Assembly: GCA_009760855.2 (NCBI GenBank)
Contig: WPIO01000400.1
Span: forward strand, 1-58,890
Direction: 5' to 3'
DNA: 58,890 nt
DNA from: Cristatella mucedo
Taxonomy: Eukaryota; Bryozoa; Phylactolaemata; Cristatellidae
Shown: piece after piece, positions 10,421 to 23,482 of the stretch
How the letters are laid out: every line of letters begins with the position of its first letter
How positions within the stretch are numbered: position 1 is the stretch's first letter
The notes under the pieces: model-generated
What the model was told of the DNA's origin: nothing
Databases searched by the model: none
Seen by the model: the letters and a program-made list of their open reading frames with translations, nothing else
Made by a program: the position numbers and the translations under genes

Positions 10421-11898
10421 GATTGAAAGTATCTAGATATTGTGCGATCTGCTGTGAAGTCATGCAAAATAAGCTAATCAAGTGTGAATGGCCTTATGCA
10501 AGGCGCAGCAATCTGAAGCAAGCTATCACGGCTATAAAGAGCAGTATCGAGGTGTCTTTATATTTACCGATTTGCTGCAAACTCAAGCAAAATGAGTTAT
10601 TCAATTGCGATTGCCTAAAGCAAGGAGGTGCATTCTGGTGCAAACAACAGCATGCCCCGGCGGATTGGTTTAAAGTATCTAGATATGGTGCGATCTGCTG
10701 GGATATCATGCAAGATAAGCTATTCAAGTGTGAATGGCCTTATGCAAGGCGCCGCAATCTGCAGCAAGTTATCACACGATATAACGAGCTGTATCGAGGT
10801 GTCTTTCTGTTCCCCGATCAGCTGCAAACTAAACCGAAATGAGATATTCATGTGCGATTGCTTAAACCAAGGAGCTGCAGTCTGCTGCAAGCTACCACAC
10901 GCTGAGACGGGTCGATTTAAAGTATCTAGATATTGTGCGATCTGCTGCGATCTCATCCAAAGAATGTTATTCAAGTGTGAATGGCCTAATGGTAGGCGCC
11001 CCACTCTGCAGCAAGCTATCGCACGCTATAACGAGCAGCATCGAGATGTCTTTATATTCCGCGATCAGCTGCAAACTCAACCGAAATGAGTTATTCAAGT
11101 GCGATTGCCTGAAGCAAGGAGCTGCATTATGCTGCAAACTACTGCACGCTCTGGTGGGTTGATTTAAAGTATCTAGATATTGTGTGATCTGCTGTGAACT
11201 CATGCAAGATAAGCTATTCAAGTGTGAATGGCTTAATGCAAGGCCCTTCACACAGCAGCAAGTTATAACACGCGATAACGAGCAGTATCGAGGTGTCCTA
11301 ATATGCTGCGATCTGCTGCAAACTCAAGCGAAATGAGTTATTCAAGTGCGATTGCCTAAAGCAAGGCCTGCACTAATCTCCGGGTGACTGCATAACTTGA
11401 CGGGTTGATTTGAAGTATCTAGATATTGTGCGATCTGCTGTGAACTCATGCAAAATAAGGTATTCAAGTGTGAATGGCTTAATGCAAAGCACAGCACTCT
11501 GCCGCAAGTTATCACAAGCTATAAGGATGAGTATCGAGGTGTGTTTATGTTCCGCGATCTGCTGAAAAATCAAGCAAAATTCGTTTTTCAAGTTCGATAT
11601 CCTAAAGCAAAGCTGAGCACTCTGCTACCAGCTCCTTCATACTTCGACGGGTGAATTAAAGTATCTAGATATTGGGCAATTTCCTGCTATCTCGTGCAAA
11701 ATAGGTTATTCAAGTGTGAATGGCTTAATGCAAGGCACTACACTCCGCAGCTAGTTATCACACGCCATAACGAGCAGTATTGAGGTGTCTTTACATTCCG
11801 CGATTTCTGCAAACTCATTCGAAATGTGTTTTTTAAGTACGATTGCCCTAAGCAACGTGCAGCACTCTGCTGCCAGCTCATGCAAGCTTCGACGGGTG
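10174..11898 (+). repeat. Seven-monomer HOR: A/B-C-D-E-F-H-I/K
   Basis: Starts include the A/B hybrid 10174, C 10421, F 11161, H 11407 and I/K 11653. B is lost through an A/B hybrid, and G through a join at the F end (GTGACTGCATAACTTGACGG followed by the H start GATTTGAAG). The last monomer begins with I-like TCTCGTGCAAAATAGG and ends as K. Confidence 0.88.
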
Positions 11899-14117
11899 GA
11901 TTTAAAGTCTCTAGATATTGTGCGATCTGCTGTAAACTCATGCAAAATAAGTTATTCAAGTGTAAATGGCTTAATGCAAGGCACCGCACTCTGCAGCAAG
12001 TTATTACACGGAATGAGGTGCAGTATCGAGGTATCTTTATGTTCTGCGATATGCTGCAAAATCAAGCAAAGTTCGTTATTCAAGTGTGATTGCCTAAACC
12101 AAGGTGCAGCACTCTGCTGCTAGCTCCTGCATGCTTCGACGGTTGGATTTAAAGTAGCTAGATATTGTGCGATCTGCTGTGAACTCATGCAAAGAAGCTA
12201 TTCAAGTGTGAATTGCTTAATGCAAAGCTCAGAACTCTGCAGCAACTTATTACAGGCTAATACGAGCTCTATTGAGGTGTCTTCATATTCAGAGATCTGC
12301 TGCAAACGCAAGCGGAATGAGTTATCAAATTGCGATTGCCTAAAGCAAGGAGCTGCACTCTGCTGCAAGCTACTGCACGCTCTGACGGGTCGATTGAAAG
12401 TATCTAGATATTGTGCGATCTGCTGTGAAGTCATGCAAAATAAGCTAATCAAGTGTGAATGGCCTTATGCAAGGCGCCGCAATCTGAAGCAAGCTATCAC
12501 GGCTATAAAGAGCAGTATCGAGGTGTCTTTATATTTACCGATTTGCTGCAAACTCAAGCAAAATGAGTTATTCAATTGCGATTGCCTAAAGCAAGGAGGT
12601 GAATTTTGGTGCAAACAACAGCATGCCCCGGCGGATAGGTTTAAAGTATCTAGATATGGTGCGATCTGCTGGGTTTTCATGCAAGGTAAGCTATTCAAGT
12701 GTGAATGGCCTTATGCAAGGCGCCGCAATCTGCAGCAAGTTATCACACGATATAACGAGCTGTATCGAGGTGTCTTTCTGTTCCCCGATCAGCTGCAAAC
12801 TTAACCGAAATGAGATATTCATGTGCGATTGCTTAAACTAAGGAGCTGCAGTCTGCTGCAAGCTACCACACGCTGAGACGGGTCGATTTAAAGTATCTAG
12901 ATTTTGTGCGATCTGCTGCGATCTCATCCAAAGAATGTTATTCAAGTGTGAATGGCCTAATGGTAGGCGCCCCACTCTGCAGCAAGCTATCGCACGCTAT
13001 AACGAGCAGTATCGAGATGTCTTTATATTCCGCGATCAGCTGCAAACTCAACCGAAATGAGTTATTCAAGTGCGATTGCCTGAAGCAAGGAGCTGCATTA
13101 TGCTGCAAACTACTGCACGCTCTGGTGGGTTGATTTAAAGTATCTAGATATTGTGTGATCTGCTGTGAACTCATGCAAGATAAGCTATTCAAGTGTGAAT
13201 GGCTTAATGCAAGGCGCCTCACACAGCAGCAAGTTATCACACGCTATAACGAGCAGTATCGAGGTGTCTTAATATGCTGCGATCTGCTGCAAACTCAAGC
13301 GAAATGAGTTATTCAAGTGCGATTGCCTAAAGCAAGGCCTGCACTAATCTCCGGGTGACAGCATGACTTGACGGGTTGATTTAAAGCATCTAGATATAGT
13401 GCGATCTGCTGTGAAGTCATGCAAAATAAGCTATTCAAGTGTGAATGGCCTAATGCAAGGCTCCACAATCTGCAGCAAGTTATCACACGATATAACGAGC
13501 AGTATTGAGGTGTCTTTATATTCAGCGATCTGCTGCAAACTCAAGCGAATTGAATTATTCAAGTGCGATTGCCTAAAGCAAGGCCTGCACTCTGCTCCGA
13601 GCTACTTCATGCCTTGACGGGTTGATTTGAAGTATCTAGATATTGTGCGATCTGCTGTGAACTCATGCAAAATAAGGTATTCAAGTGTGAATGGCTTAAT
13701 GCAAAGCACAGCACTCTGCCGCATGTTATCACAAGCTATGAGGATGAGTATCGAGGTGTGTTTATGTTCAGCGATCTGCTGAAAAATGAAGCAAAATTCG
13801 TTTTTCAAGTGCGATTGCCTAAAGCAAAGATGAGCACTCTGCTGCCAGCTCCTGCACGCTTCGACGGGTTGAATTAAAGTATCTAGATATTGGGCAATCT
13901 CCTGCTATCTCATGCAAAATAGGTTATTCAAGTGAGAATGGCTTAATGCAAGGCACTACTGTCCGCAACAAGTTATCACACGCCATATCGAGCAGTATTG
14001 AGGTGTCTTTACATTCCGCGATCTTCTGCAAACTCATTCGAAATGTGTTTTTTAAGTACGATTGCCCTAAGCAACGTGCAGCACTCTGCTGCCAGCTCAT
14101 GCAAGCTTCGACGGGTG
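11899..14117 (+). repeat. Nine-monomer HOR (A-B-C-D-E-F-G-H-K)
   Basis: Length is 2,219 bp, the standard 9-monomer size. The D monomer has the variant GGGTTTTCATGCAAGGTAAG and B has GAATTGCTTAATGC. I and J are absent. Confidence 0.9.
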
Positions 14118-16333
14118 GATTTAAAGTCTCTAGATATTGTGCGATCTGCTGTAAACTCATGCAAAATAAGTTATTCAAGTGTAAATGGCTTAATGCAAGG
14201 CACCGCACTCTGCAGCAAGTTATCACACGGAATGAGGTGCAGTATCGAGGTATCTTTATGTTCTGCGATATGCTGCAAAATCAAGCAAAGTTCGTTATTC
14301 AAGTGTGATTGCCTAAACCAAGGTGCAGCACTCTGCTGCTAGCTCCTGCATGCTTCGACGGTTGGATTTAAAGTAGCTAGATATTGTGCGATCTGCTGTG
14401 AACTCATGCAAAAAGCTATTCAAGTGTGAATGGCTTAATGCAAAGCTCAGAACTCTGCAGCAACTTATTACAGGCTAATACGAGCTCTATTGAGGTGTCT
14501 TCATATTCAGAGATCTGCTGCAAACGCAAGCGGAATGAGTTATCAAATTGCGATTGCCTAAAGCAAGGAGCTGCACTCTGCTGCAAGCTACTGCACGCTC
14601 TGACGGGTCGATTAAAAGTATCTAGATATTGTGCGATCTGCTGTGAAGTCATGCAAAATAAGCTAATCAAGTGTGAATGGCCTTATGCAAGGCGCCGCAA
14701 TCTGAAGCAAGTTATCACGGCTATAAAGAGCAGTATCGAGGTGTCTTTATATTTACCGATTTGCTGCAAACTCAAGCAAAATGAGTTATTCAATTGCGAT
14801 TGCCTAAAGCAAGGAGGTGCATTCTGGTGCAAACAACAGCATGCCCCGGCGGATTAGTTTAAAGTATCTAGATATGGTGCGATCTGCTGGGATATCATGC
14901 AAGATAAGCTATTCAAGTGTGAATGGCCTTATGCAAGGCGCCGCAATCTGCAGCAAGTTATCACACGATATAACGAGCTGTATCGAGGTGTCCTTCTGTT
15001 CCCCGATCAGCTGCAAACTTAACCGAAATGAGTTATTCATGTGCGATTGCTTAAACCAAGGAGCTGCACTCTGCTGCAAGCTACCACACGCTGAGACGGG
15101 TCGATTTAAAGTATCTAGAAATTGTGCGATCTGCTGCGATCTCATCCAAAGTATGTTATTCAAGTGTAAATGGCCTAATGGTAGGGCCCCACTCTGCAGC
15201 AAGCTATCGCACGCTATAACGAGCAGTATCGAGATGTCTTTATATTCCGCGATCAGCTGCAAACTCAACCGAAATGAGTTATTCAAGTGCGATTGCCTGA
15301 AGCAAGGAGCTGCATTATGCTGCAAACTACTGCACGCTCTGGTGGGTTGATTTAAAGTATCTAGATATTGTGTGATCTGCTGTGAACTCATGCAAGATAA
15401 GCTATTCAAGTGTGAATGGCTTAATGCAAGGCGCCTCACACAGCAGCAAGTTATCACACGCTATAACGAGCAGTATCGAGGTGTCCTAATATGCTGCGAT
15501 CTGCTGCAAACTCAAGCGAAATGAGTTATTCAAGTGCGATTGCCTAAAGCAAGGCCTGCACTAATCTCCGGGCGACTGCATGACTTGACGGGTTGATTTA
15601 AAGTATCTAGATATAGTGCGATCTGCTGTGAAGTCATGCAAAATAAGCTATTCAAGTGTGAATGGCCGAATGCAAGGCTCCACAATCTGCAGCAAGTTAT
15701 CACACGATATAACGAGCAGTATTGACGTGTCTTTATATTCAGCGATCTGCGGCAAACTCAAGCGAATTGAATTATTCAAGTGCGATTGCCTAAAGCAAGG
15801 CCTGCACTCTGCTCCGAGCTACTTCATGCCTTGACGGGTTGATTTGAAGTATCTAGATATTGTGCGATCTGCTGTGAACTCATGCAAAATAAGGTATTTA
15901 AGTGTGAATGGCTTAATGCAAAGCACAGCACTCTGCCGCAAATTATCACAAGCTATGAGGATGAGTATCGAGGTGTGTTTATGTTCAGCGATCTGCTGCA
16001 AAATCAAGCATAAGGCGTTTTTCAAGTGCGATTGCCTAAAGCAAAGATGAGCACTCTGCTGCCAGCTCCTGCACGCGTCGACGGGTTGAATTAAAGTATC
16101 TAGATATTGGGCAATCTCCTGCTATCTCATGCAAAATAGGTTATTCAAGTGAGAATGGCTTAATGCAAGGCACTACTGTCCGCACAAGTTATCACACGCC
16201 ATATCGAGCAGTATTGAGGTGTCTTTACATTCTGCGATCTTCTGCAAACTTATTCGAAATGTGTTTTTTAAGTACGATTGCCCTAAGCAACGTGCAGCAC
16301 TCTGCTGCCAGCTCATGCAAGCTTCGACGGGTG
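14118..16333 (+). repeat. Nine-monomer HOR (A-B-C-D-E-F-G-H-K)
   Basis: Length is 2,216 bp. E has a shortened G run (GTAGGGCCCCAC), B has lost a base (ATGCAAAAAGC) and K has lost one (TCCGCACAAG). Otherwise the order is standard, without I and J. Confidence 0.9.
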
Positions 16334-19046
16334 GATTTAAAGTCTCTAGATATTGTGCGATCTGCTGTAAACTCATGCAAAATAAGTTATTCAAGTGTAA
16401 ATGGCTTAATGCAAGGCACCGCACTCTGCAGCAAGTTATCACACGGAATGAGGTGCAGTATCGAGGTATCTTTATGTTCTGCGATATGCTGCAAAATCAA
16501 GCAAAGTTCGTTATTCAAGTGTGATTGCCTAAACCAAGGTGCAGCACTCTGCTGCTAGCTCCTGCATGCTTCGACGGTTGGATTTAAAGTAGCTAGATAT
16601 TGTGCGATCTGCTGTGAACTCATGCAAAGAAGCTATTCAAGTGTGAATGGCTTAATGCAAAGCTCAGAACTCTGCAGCAACTTATTACAGGCTAATACGA
16701 GCTCTATTGAGGTGTCTTCATATTCAGAGATCTGCTGCAAACGCAAGCGGAATGAGTTATCAAATTGCGATTGCCTAAAGCAAGGAGCTGCACTCTGCTG
16801 CAAGCTACTGCACGCTCTGACGGGTCGATTGAAAGTATCTAGATATTGTGCGATCTGCTGTGAAGTCATGCAAAATAAGCTAATCAAGTGTGAATGGCCT
16901 TATGCAAGGCGCCGCAATCTGAAGCAAGCCATCACGGCTATAAAGAGCAGTATCGAGGTGTCTTTATATTTACCGATTTGCTGCAAACTCAAGCAAAATG
17001 AGTTATTCAATTGCGATTGCCTAAAGCAAGGAGGTGCATTCTGGTGCAAACAACAGCATGCCCCGGCGGATTGGTTTAAAGTATCTAGATATGGTGCGAT
17101 CTGCTGGGATATCATGCAAGATAAGCTATTCAAGTGTGAATGGCCTTATGCAAGGCGCCGCAATCTGCAGCAAGTTATCACACACGATATAACGAGCTGT
17201 ATCGAGGTGTCCTTCTGTTCCCCGATCAGCTGCAAACTTAACCGAAATGAGTTATTCATGTGCGATTGCTCAAACCAAGGAGCTGCACTCTGCTGCAAGC
17301 TACCACAAGCTGAGACGGGTCGATTTAAAGTATCTAGAAATTGTGCGATCTGCTGCGATCTCATCCAAAGTATGTTATTCAAGTGTGAATGGCCTAATGG
17401 TAGGGGCCCCACTCTGCAGCAAGCTATCGCACGCTATAACGAGCAGTATCGAGATGTCTTTATATTCCGCGATCAGCTGCAAACTCAACCGAAATGAGTT
17501 ATTCAAGTGCGATTGCCTGAAGCAAGGAGCTGCATTATGCTGCAAGCTACTGCACGCTCTGGTGGGTTAATTTAAAGTATCTAGATATTGTGTGATCTGC
17601 TGTGAACTCATGCAAGATAAGCTATTCAAGTGTGAATGGCTTAATGCAAGGCGCCTCACACAGCAGCATGTAATCACACGCTATAACGAGCGGTATCGAG
17701 GTGTCTTAATATGCTGCGATCTGCTGCAAACTCAAGCGAAATGAGTTATTCAAGTGCGATTGCCTAAAGCAAGGCCTGCACTAATCTCCGGGCGACTGAA
17801 TGACTTGACGGGTTGATTTAAAGTATCTAAATATAGTGCGATCTGCTGTGAAGTCATGCAAAATAAGCTATTCAAGTGTGAATGGCCTAATGCAAGGCTC
17901 CACAATCTGCAGCAAGTTATCACACGATATAACGAGCAGTATCGAGGTGTCTTTATATTCAGCGATCTGCTGCAAACTCAACCGAATTGAATTATTCAAG
18001 TGCGATTGCCTAAAGCAAGGCCTGCACTCTGCTCCGAGCTACTTCATACCTTGACGGGTTGATTTGAAGTATCTAGATATTGTGCGATCTGCTGTGAACT
18101 CATGCAAAATAAGGTATTCAAGTGTGAATGGCTTAATGCAAAGCACAGCACTCTGCCGCATGTTATCACAAGCTATGAGGATGAGTATCGAGGTGTGTTT
18201 ATGTTCAGCGATCTGCTGAAAAATGAAGCAAAATTCGTTTTTCAAGTGCGATTGCCTAAAGCAAAGCTGAGCACTCTGCAGCCAGCTCCTGCACGCTTCG
18301 ACGGTCGGATTTAAAGTATCTAGATATTGGGCAATCTCCTGCTATCTCGTGCAAAATAGGTTATTCAAGTGTGAATGGCTTAATGCAAGGCACTACACTC
18401 CGCAGCAAGTTGTCACACGCCATAACCAGCAGTATTGAGATGTCTTTACATTCCGCGATCTTCTGCAAACTCAACCGAAATGAGTTATTCAAGTGCGATT
18501 GCCTGAAGCAAGGTGCTGCATTATGCTGCAAACTACTGCACACACTGGCGGGTTGATTTAAAGTATCTAGATATTTTGCGATCTGCTGTAGACAAAGCAA
18601 AATCAGCTATTCAAGTGTGAATGGCTTAATGCAAGGATCAGCACTCTGCCGCAAGTTATCACAAGCTATAAGAATGAGTATCGAGGTGTGTTTATGTTCC
18701 GCGATCTGCTGAAAAATCAAGCAAAATTCGTTTTTCAAGTGCGATTGCCTAAAGCAAAGATGAGCACTCTGCTGCCAGCTCCTGCAAGCTTCGACGGGTT
18801 GAATTAAAGTATCCAGATATTGGGCAATCTCCTGCTATCTCATGCAAAATAGGTTATTCAAGTGAGAATGGCTTAATGCAAGGCACTACACTCAGCAGCA
18901 AGTTATCACACGCCATAACGAGCAGTATTGAGGTGTCTTTACATTCCGCGATTTCTGCAAACTCATTCGAAATGTGTTTTTTAAGTACGATTGCCCTAAG
19001 CAACGTGCAGCACTCTGCTGCCAGCTCATGCAATCTTCGACGGGTG
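16334..19046 (+). repeat. Complete eleven-monomer HOR (A to K)
   Basis: Length is 2,713 bp with all 11 types in order. F shows the variant GCAGCATGTAATCACACG with GAGCGGTATCG, and G has lost the boundary palindrome (TATCTAAATATAG). D contains an extra CA (ATCACACACGATATAAC), which shifts reading frame and by chance creates the longest open frame of the window (16622-17497). Confidence 0.9.
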
Positions 19047-21263
19047 GATTTAAAGTCTCTAGATATTGTGCGATCTGCTGTAAACTCATGCAAAATAAGT
19101 TATTCAAGTGTAAATGGCTTAATGCAAGGCACCGCACTCTGCAGCAAGTTATCACACGGGATGAGGTGCAATCGAGGTATCTTTATGTTCTGCGATATGC
19201 TGCAAAATCAAGCAAAGTTCGTTATTCAAGTGTGATTGCCTAAACCAAGGTGCAGCACTCTGCTGCTAGCTCCTGCATGCTTCGACGGTTGGATTTAAAG
19301 TAGCTAGATATTGTGCGATCTGCTGTGAACTCATGCAAAGAAGCTATTCAAGTGTGAATGGCTTAATGCAAAGCTCAGAACTCTGCAGCAACTTATTACA
19401 GGCTAATACGAGCTCTATTGAGGTGTCTTCATATTCAGAGATCTGCTGCAAACGCAAGCGGAATGAGTTATCAAATTGCGATTGCCTAAAGCAAGGAGCT
19501 GCACTCTGCTGCAAGCTACTGCACTCTCTGACGGGTCGATTAAAAGTATCTAGATATTGTGCGATCTGCTGTGAAGTCATGCAAAATAAGCTAATCAAGT
19601 GTGAATGGCCTTATGCAAGGCGCAGCAATCTGAAGCAAGCTATCACGGCTATAAAGAGCAGTATCGAGGTGTCTTTATATTTACCGATTTGCTGCAAACT
19701 CAAGCAAAATGAGTTATTCAATTGCGATTGCCTAAAGCAAGGAGGTGCATTTTGGTGCAAACAACAGCATGCCCCGGCGGATTGGTTTAAAGTATCTACA
19801 TATGGTGCGATCTGCTGGGTTTTCATGCAAGATAAGCTATTCAAGTGTGAATGGCCTTATGCAAGGCGCCGCAATCTGCAGCAAGTTATCACACGATATA
19901 ACGAGCTGTATCGAGGTGTCTTTCTGTTCCCCGATCAGCTGCAAACTTAACCGAAATGAGTTATTCATGTGCGATTGCTTAAACCAAGGAGCTGCACTCT
20001 GCTGCAAGCTACCACACGCTGAGACGGGTCGATTTAAAGTATCTAGATATTGTGCGATCTGCTGCGATCTCATCCAAAGTATGTTATTCAAGTGTGAATG
20101 GCCTAATGGCAGGCGCCCCACTCTGCAGCAAGCTATCGCACGCTATAACGAGTATTATCGAGATGTCTTTATATTCCGCGATCAGCTGCAAACTCAACCG
20201 AAATGAGTTATTCAAGTGCGATTGCCTGAAGCAAGGAGCTGCATTATGCTGCAAACTACTGCACGCTCTGGTGGGTTGATTTAAAGTATCTAGATATTGT
20301 GTGATCTGCTGTGAACTCATGCAAGATAAGCTATTCAAGTGTGAATGGCTTAATGCAAGGCGCCTCACACAGCAGCAAGTTATCACACGCTATAACGAGC
20401 AGTATCGAGGTGTCCTAATATGCTGCGATCTGCTGCAAACTCAAGCGAAATGAGTTATTCAAGTGCGATTGCCTAAAGCAAGGCCTGCACTAATCTCCGG
20501 GCGACTGCATGACTTGACGGGTTGATTTAAAGTATCTAGATATAGTGCGATCTGCTGTGAAGTCATGCAAAATAAGCTATTCAAGTGTGAATGGCCGAAT
20601 GCAAGGCTCCACAATCTGCAGCAAGTTATCACACGATATAACGAGCAGTATTGACGTGTCTTTATATTCAGCGATCTGCGGCAAACTCAAGCGAATTGAA
20701 TTATTCAAGTGCGATTGCCTAAAGCAAGGCCTGCACTCTGCTCCGAGCTACTTCATGCCTTGACGGGTTGATTTGAAGTATCTAGATATTGTGCGATCTG
20801 CTGTGAACTTATGCAAAATAAGGTATTCAAGTGTAAATGGCCTAATGCAAAGCACAGCACTCTGCTGCAAGTTATCACAAGCTGTGAGGATGAGTATCGA
20901 GGTGTGTTTATGTTCCGCGATCTGCTGCAAAATAAAGCAAAATGCGTTTTTCGAGTGCGATTGCCTAAAGCAAAGCTGAGCACTCTGATGCCAGCTCCTG
21001 CACGCTTCGACGGGTTAAATTAAAGTATCTAGATATTGGGCAATCTCCTGCTATCTCATGCAAAATAGGTTATTCAAGTGAGAATGGCTTAATGCAAGGC
21101 ACTACTGTCCGCAACAAGTTATCACACGCCATATCGAGCAGTATTGAGGTGTCTTTACATTCTGCGATCTTCTGCAAACTTATTCGAAATGTGTTTTTTA
21201 AGTACGATTGCCCTAAGCAACGTGCAGCACTCTGCTGCCAGCTCATGCAAGCTTCGACGGGTG
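19047..21263 (+). repeat. Nine-monomer HOR (A-B-C-D-E-F-G-H-K) with a divergent H
   Basis: Length is 2,217 bp. H near 20769 is unusually divergent (GAACTTATGCAAAATAAGG, GTGTAAATGGCCTAATGC, AGCTGTGAGGATGAG, AATAAAGCAAAATGCG), so it may be an older or differently recombined copy. D carries the variant TATCTACATATGG, also seen in the HOR from 32671. Confidence 0.88.
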
Positions 21264-23482
21264 GATTTAAAGTCTCTAGATATTGTGCGATCTGCTGTAA
21301 ACTCATGCAAAATAAGTTATTCAAGTGTAAATGGCTTAATGCAAGGCACCGCACTCTGCAGCAAGTTATCACACGGAATGAGGTGCAGTATCGAGGTATC
21401 TTTATGTTCTGCGATATGCTGCAAAATCAAGCAAAGTTCGTTATTCAAGTGTGATTGCCTAAACCAAGGTGCAGCACTCTGCTGCTAGCTCCTGCATGCT
21501 TCGACGGTTGGATTTAAAGTAGCTAGATATTGTGCGATCTGCTGTGAACTCATGCAAAGAAGCTATTCAAGTGTGAATGGCTTAATGCAAAGCTCAGAAC
21601 TCTGCAGCAACTTATTACAGGCTAATACGAGCTCTATTGAGGTGTCTTCATATTCAGAGATCTGCTGCAAACGCAAGCGGAATGAGTTATCAAATTGCGA
21701 TTGCCTAAAGCAAGGAGCTGCACTCTGCTGCAAGCTACTGCACTCTCTGACGGGTCGATTAAAAGTATCTAGATATTGTGCGATCTGCTGTGAAGTCATG
21801 CAAAATAAGCTAATCAAGTGTGAATGGCCTTATGCAAGGCACCGCAATCTGAAGCAAGCTATCACGGCTATAAAGAGCAGTATCGAGGTGTCTTTATATT
21901 TACCGATTTGCTGCAAACTCAAGCAAAATGAGTTATTCAATTGCGATTGCCTAAAGCAAGGAGGTGCATTCTGGTGCAAACAACAGCATGCCCCGGCGGA
22001 TTGGTTTAAAGTATCTAGATATGGTGCGATCTGCTGGGATATCATGCAAGATAAGCTATTCAAGTGTGAATGGCCTTATGCAAGGCGCCGCAATCTGCAG
22101 CAAGTTATCACACGATATAACGAGCTGTATCGAGGTGTCCTTCTGTTCCCCGATCAGCTGCAAACTTAACCGAAATGAGTTATTCATGTGCGATTGCTTA
22201 AACCAAGGAGCTGCACTCTGCTGCAAGCTACCACACGCTGAGACGGGTCGATTTAAAGTATCTAGATTTTGTGCGATCTGCTGCGATCTCATCCAAAGAA
22301 TGTTATTCAAGTGTGAATGGCCTAATGGTAGGCGCCCCACTCTGCAGCAAGCTATCGCACGCTATAACGAGCAGCATCGAGATGTCTTTATATTCCGCGA
22401 TCAGCTGCAAACTCAACCGAAATGAGTTAATCAAGTGCGATTGCCTGAAGCAAGGAGCTGCATTATGCTGCAAACTACTGCACGCTCTGGTGGGTTGATT
22501 TAAAGTATCTAGATATTGTGTGATCTGCTGTGAACTCATGCAAGATAAGCTATTCAAGTGTGAATGGCTTAATGCAAGGCGCCTCACACAGCAGCAAGTT
22601 ATCACACGCTATAACGAGCAGTATCGAGGTGTCCTAACATGCTGCGATCTGCTGCAAACTCAAGCGAAATGAGTTATTCAAGTGCGATTGCCTAAAGCAA
22701 GGCCTGCACTAATCTCCGGGCGACTGCATGACTTGACGGGTCGATTTAAAGTATCTAGATATAGTGCGATCTGCTGTGAAGTCATGCAAAATAAGCTATT
22801 CAAGTGTGAATGGCCGAATGCAAGGCTCCACAATCTGCAGCAAGTTATCACACGATATAACGAGCAGTATTGACGTGTCTTTATATTCAGCGATCTGCTG
22901 CAAACTCAAGCGAATTGAATTATTCAAGTGCGATTGCCTAAAGCAAGGCCTGCACTCTGCTCCGAGCTACTTCATGCCTTGACGGGTTGATTTGAAGTAT
23001 CTAGATATTGTGCGATCTGCTGTGAACTCATGCAAAATAAGGTATTTAAGTGTGAATGGCCTAATGCAAAGCACAGCACTCTGCCGCAAATTATCACAAG
23101 CTATGAGGATAAGTATCGAGGTGTGTTTATGTTCAGCGATCTGCTGCAAAATCAAGCATAAGGCGTTTTTCAAGTGCGATTGCCTAAAGCAAAGATGAGC
23201 ACTCTGCTGCCAGCTCCTGCACGCGTCGACGGGTTAAATTAAAGTATCTAGATATTGGGCAATCTCCTGCTATCTCATGCAAAATAGGTTATTCAAGTGA
23301 GAATGGCTTAAAGCAAGGCACTACTGTCCGCAACAAGTTATCACACGCCATATCGAGCAGTATTGAGGTGTCTTTACATTCTGCGATCTTCTGCAAACTT
23401 ATTCGAAATGTGTTTTTTAAGTACGATTGCCCTAAGCAACGTGCAGCACTCTGCTGCCAGCTCATGCAAGCTTCGACGGGTG
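21264..23482 (+). repeat. Nine-monomer HOR (A-B-C-D-E-F-G-H-K)
   Basis: Length is 2,219 bp and the order is standard. F contains GTCCTAACATGCTGCG, a variant shared with HORs starting at 25551 and 27767. E carries GAGTTAATCAAGTGCG, shared with the 25551 copy. Confidence 0.9.

Noticed and set aside
10420-10440. tRNA-like B box at the monomer boundary (GGGTCGATTTAAA resembles GGTTCGANTCC)
   Set aside because: It is a partial match without a T-arm stem or an A box at the right distance. Chance similarity is the simpler reading.
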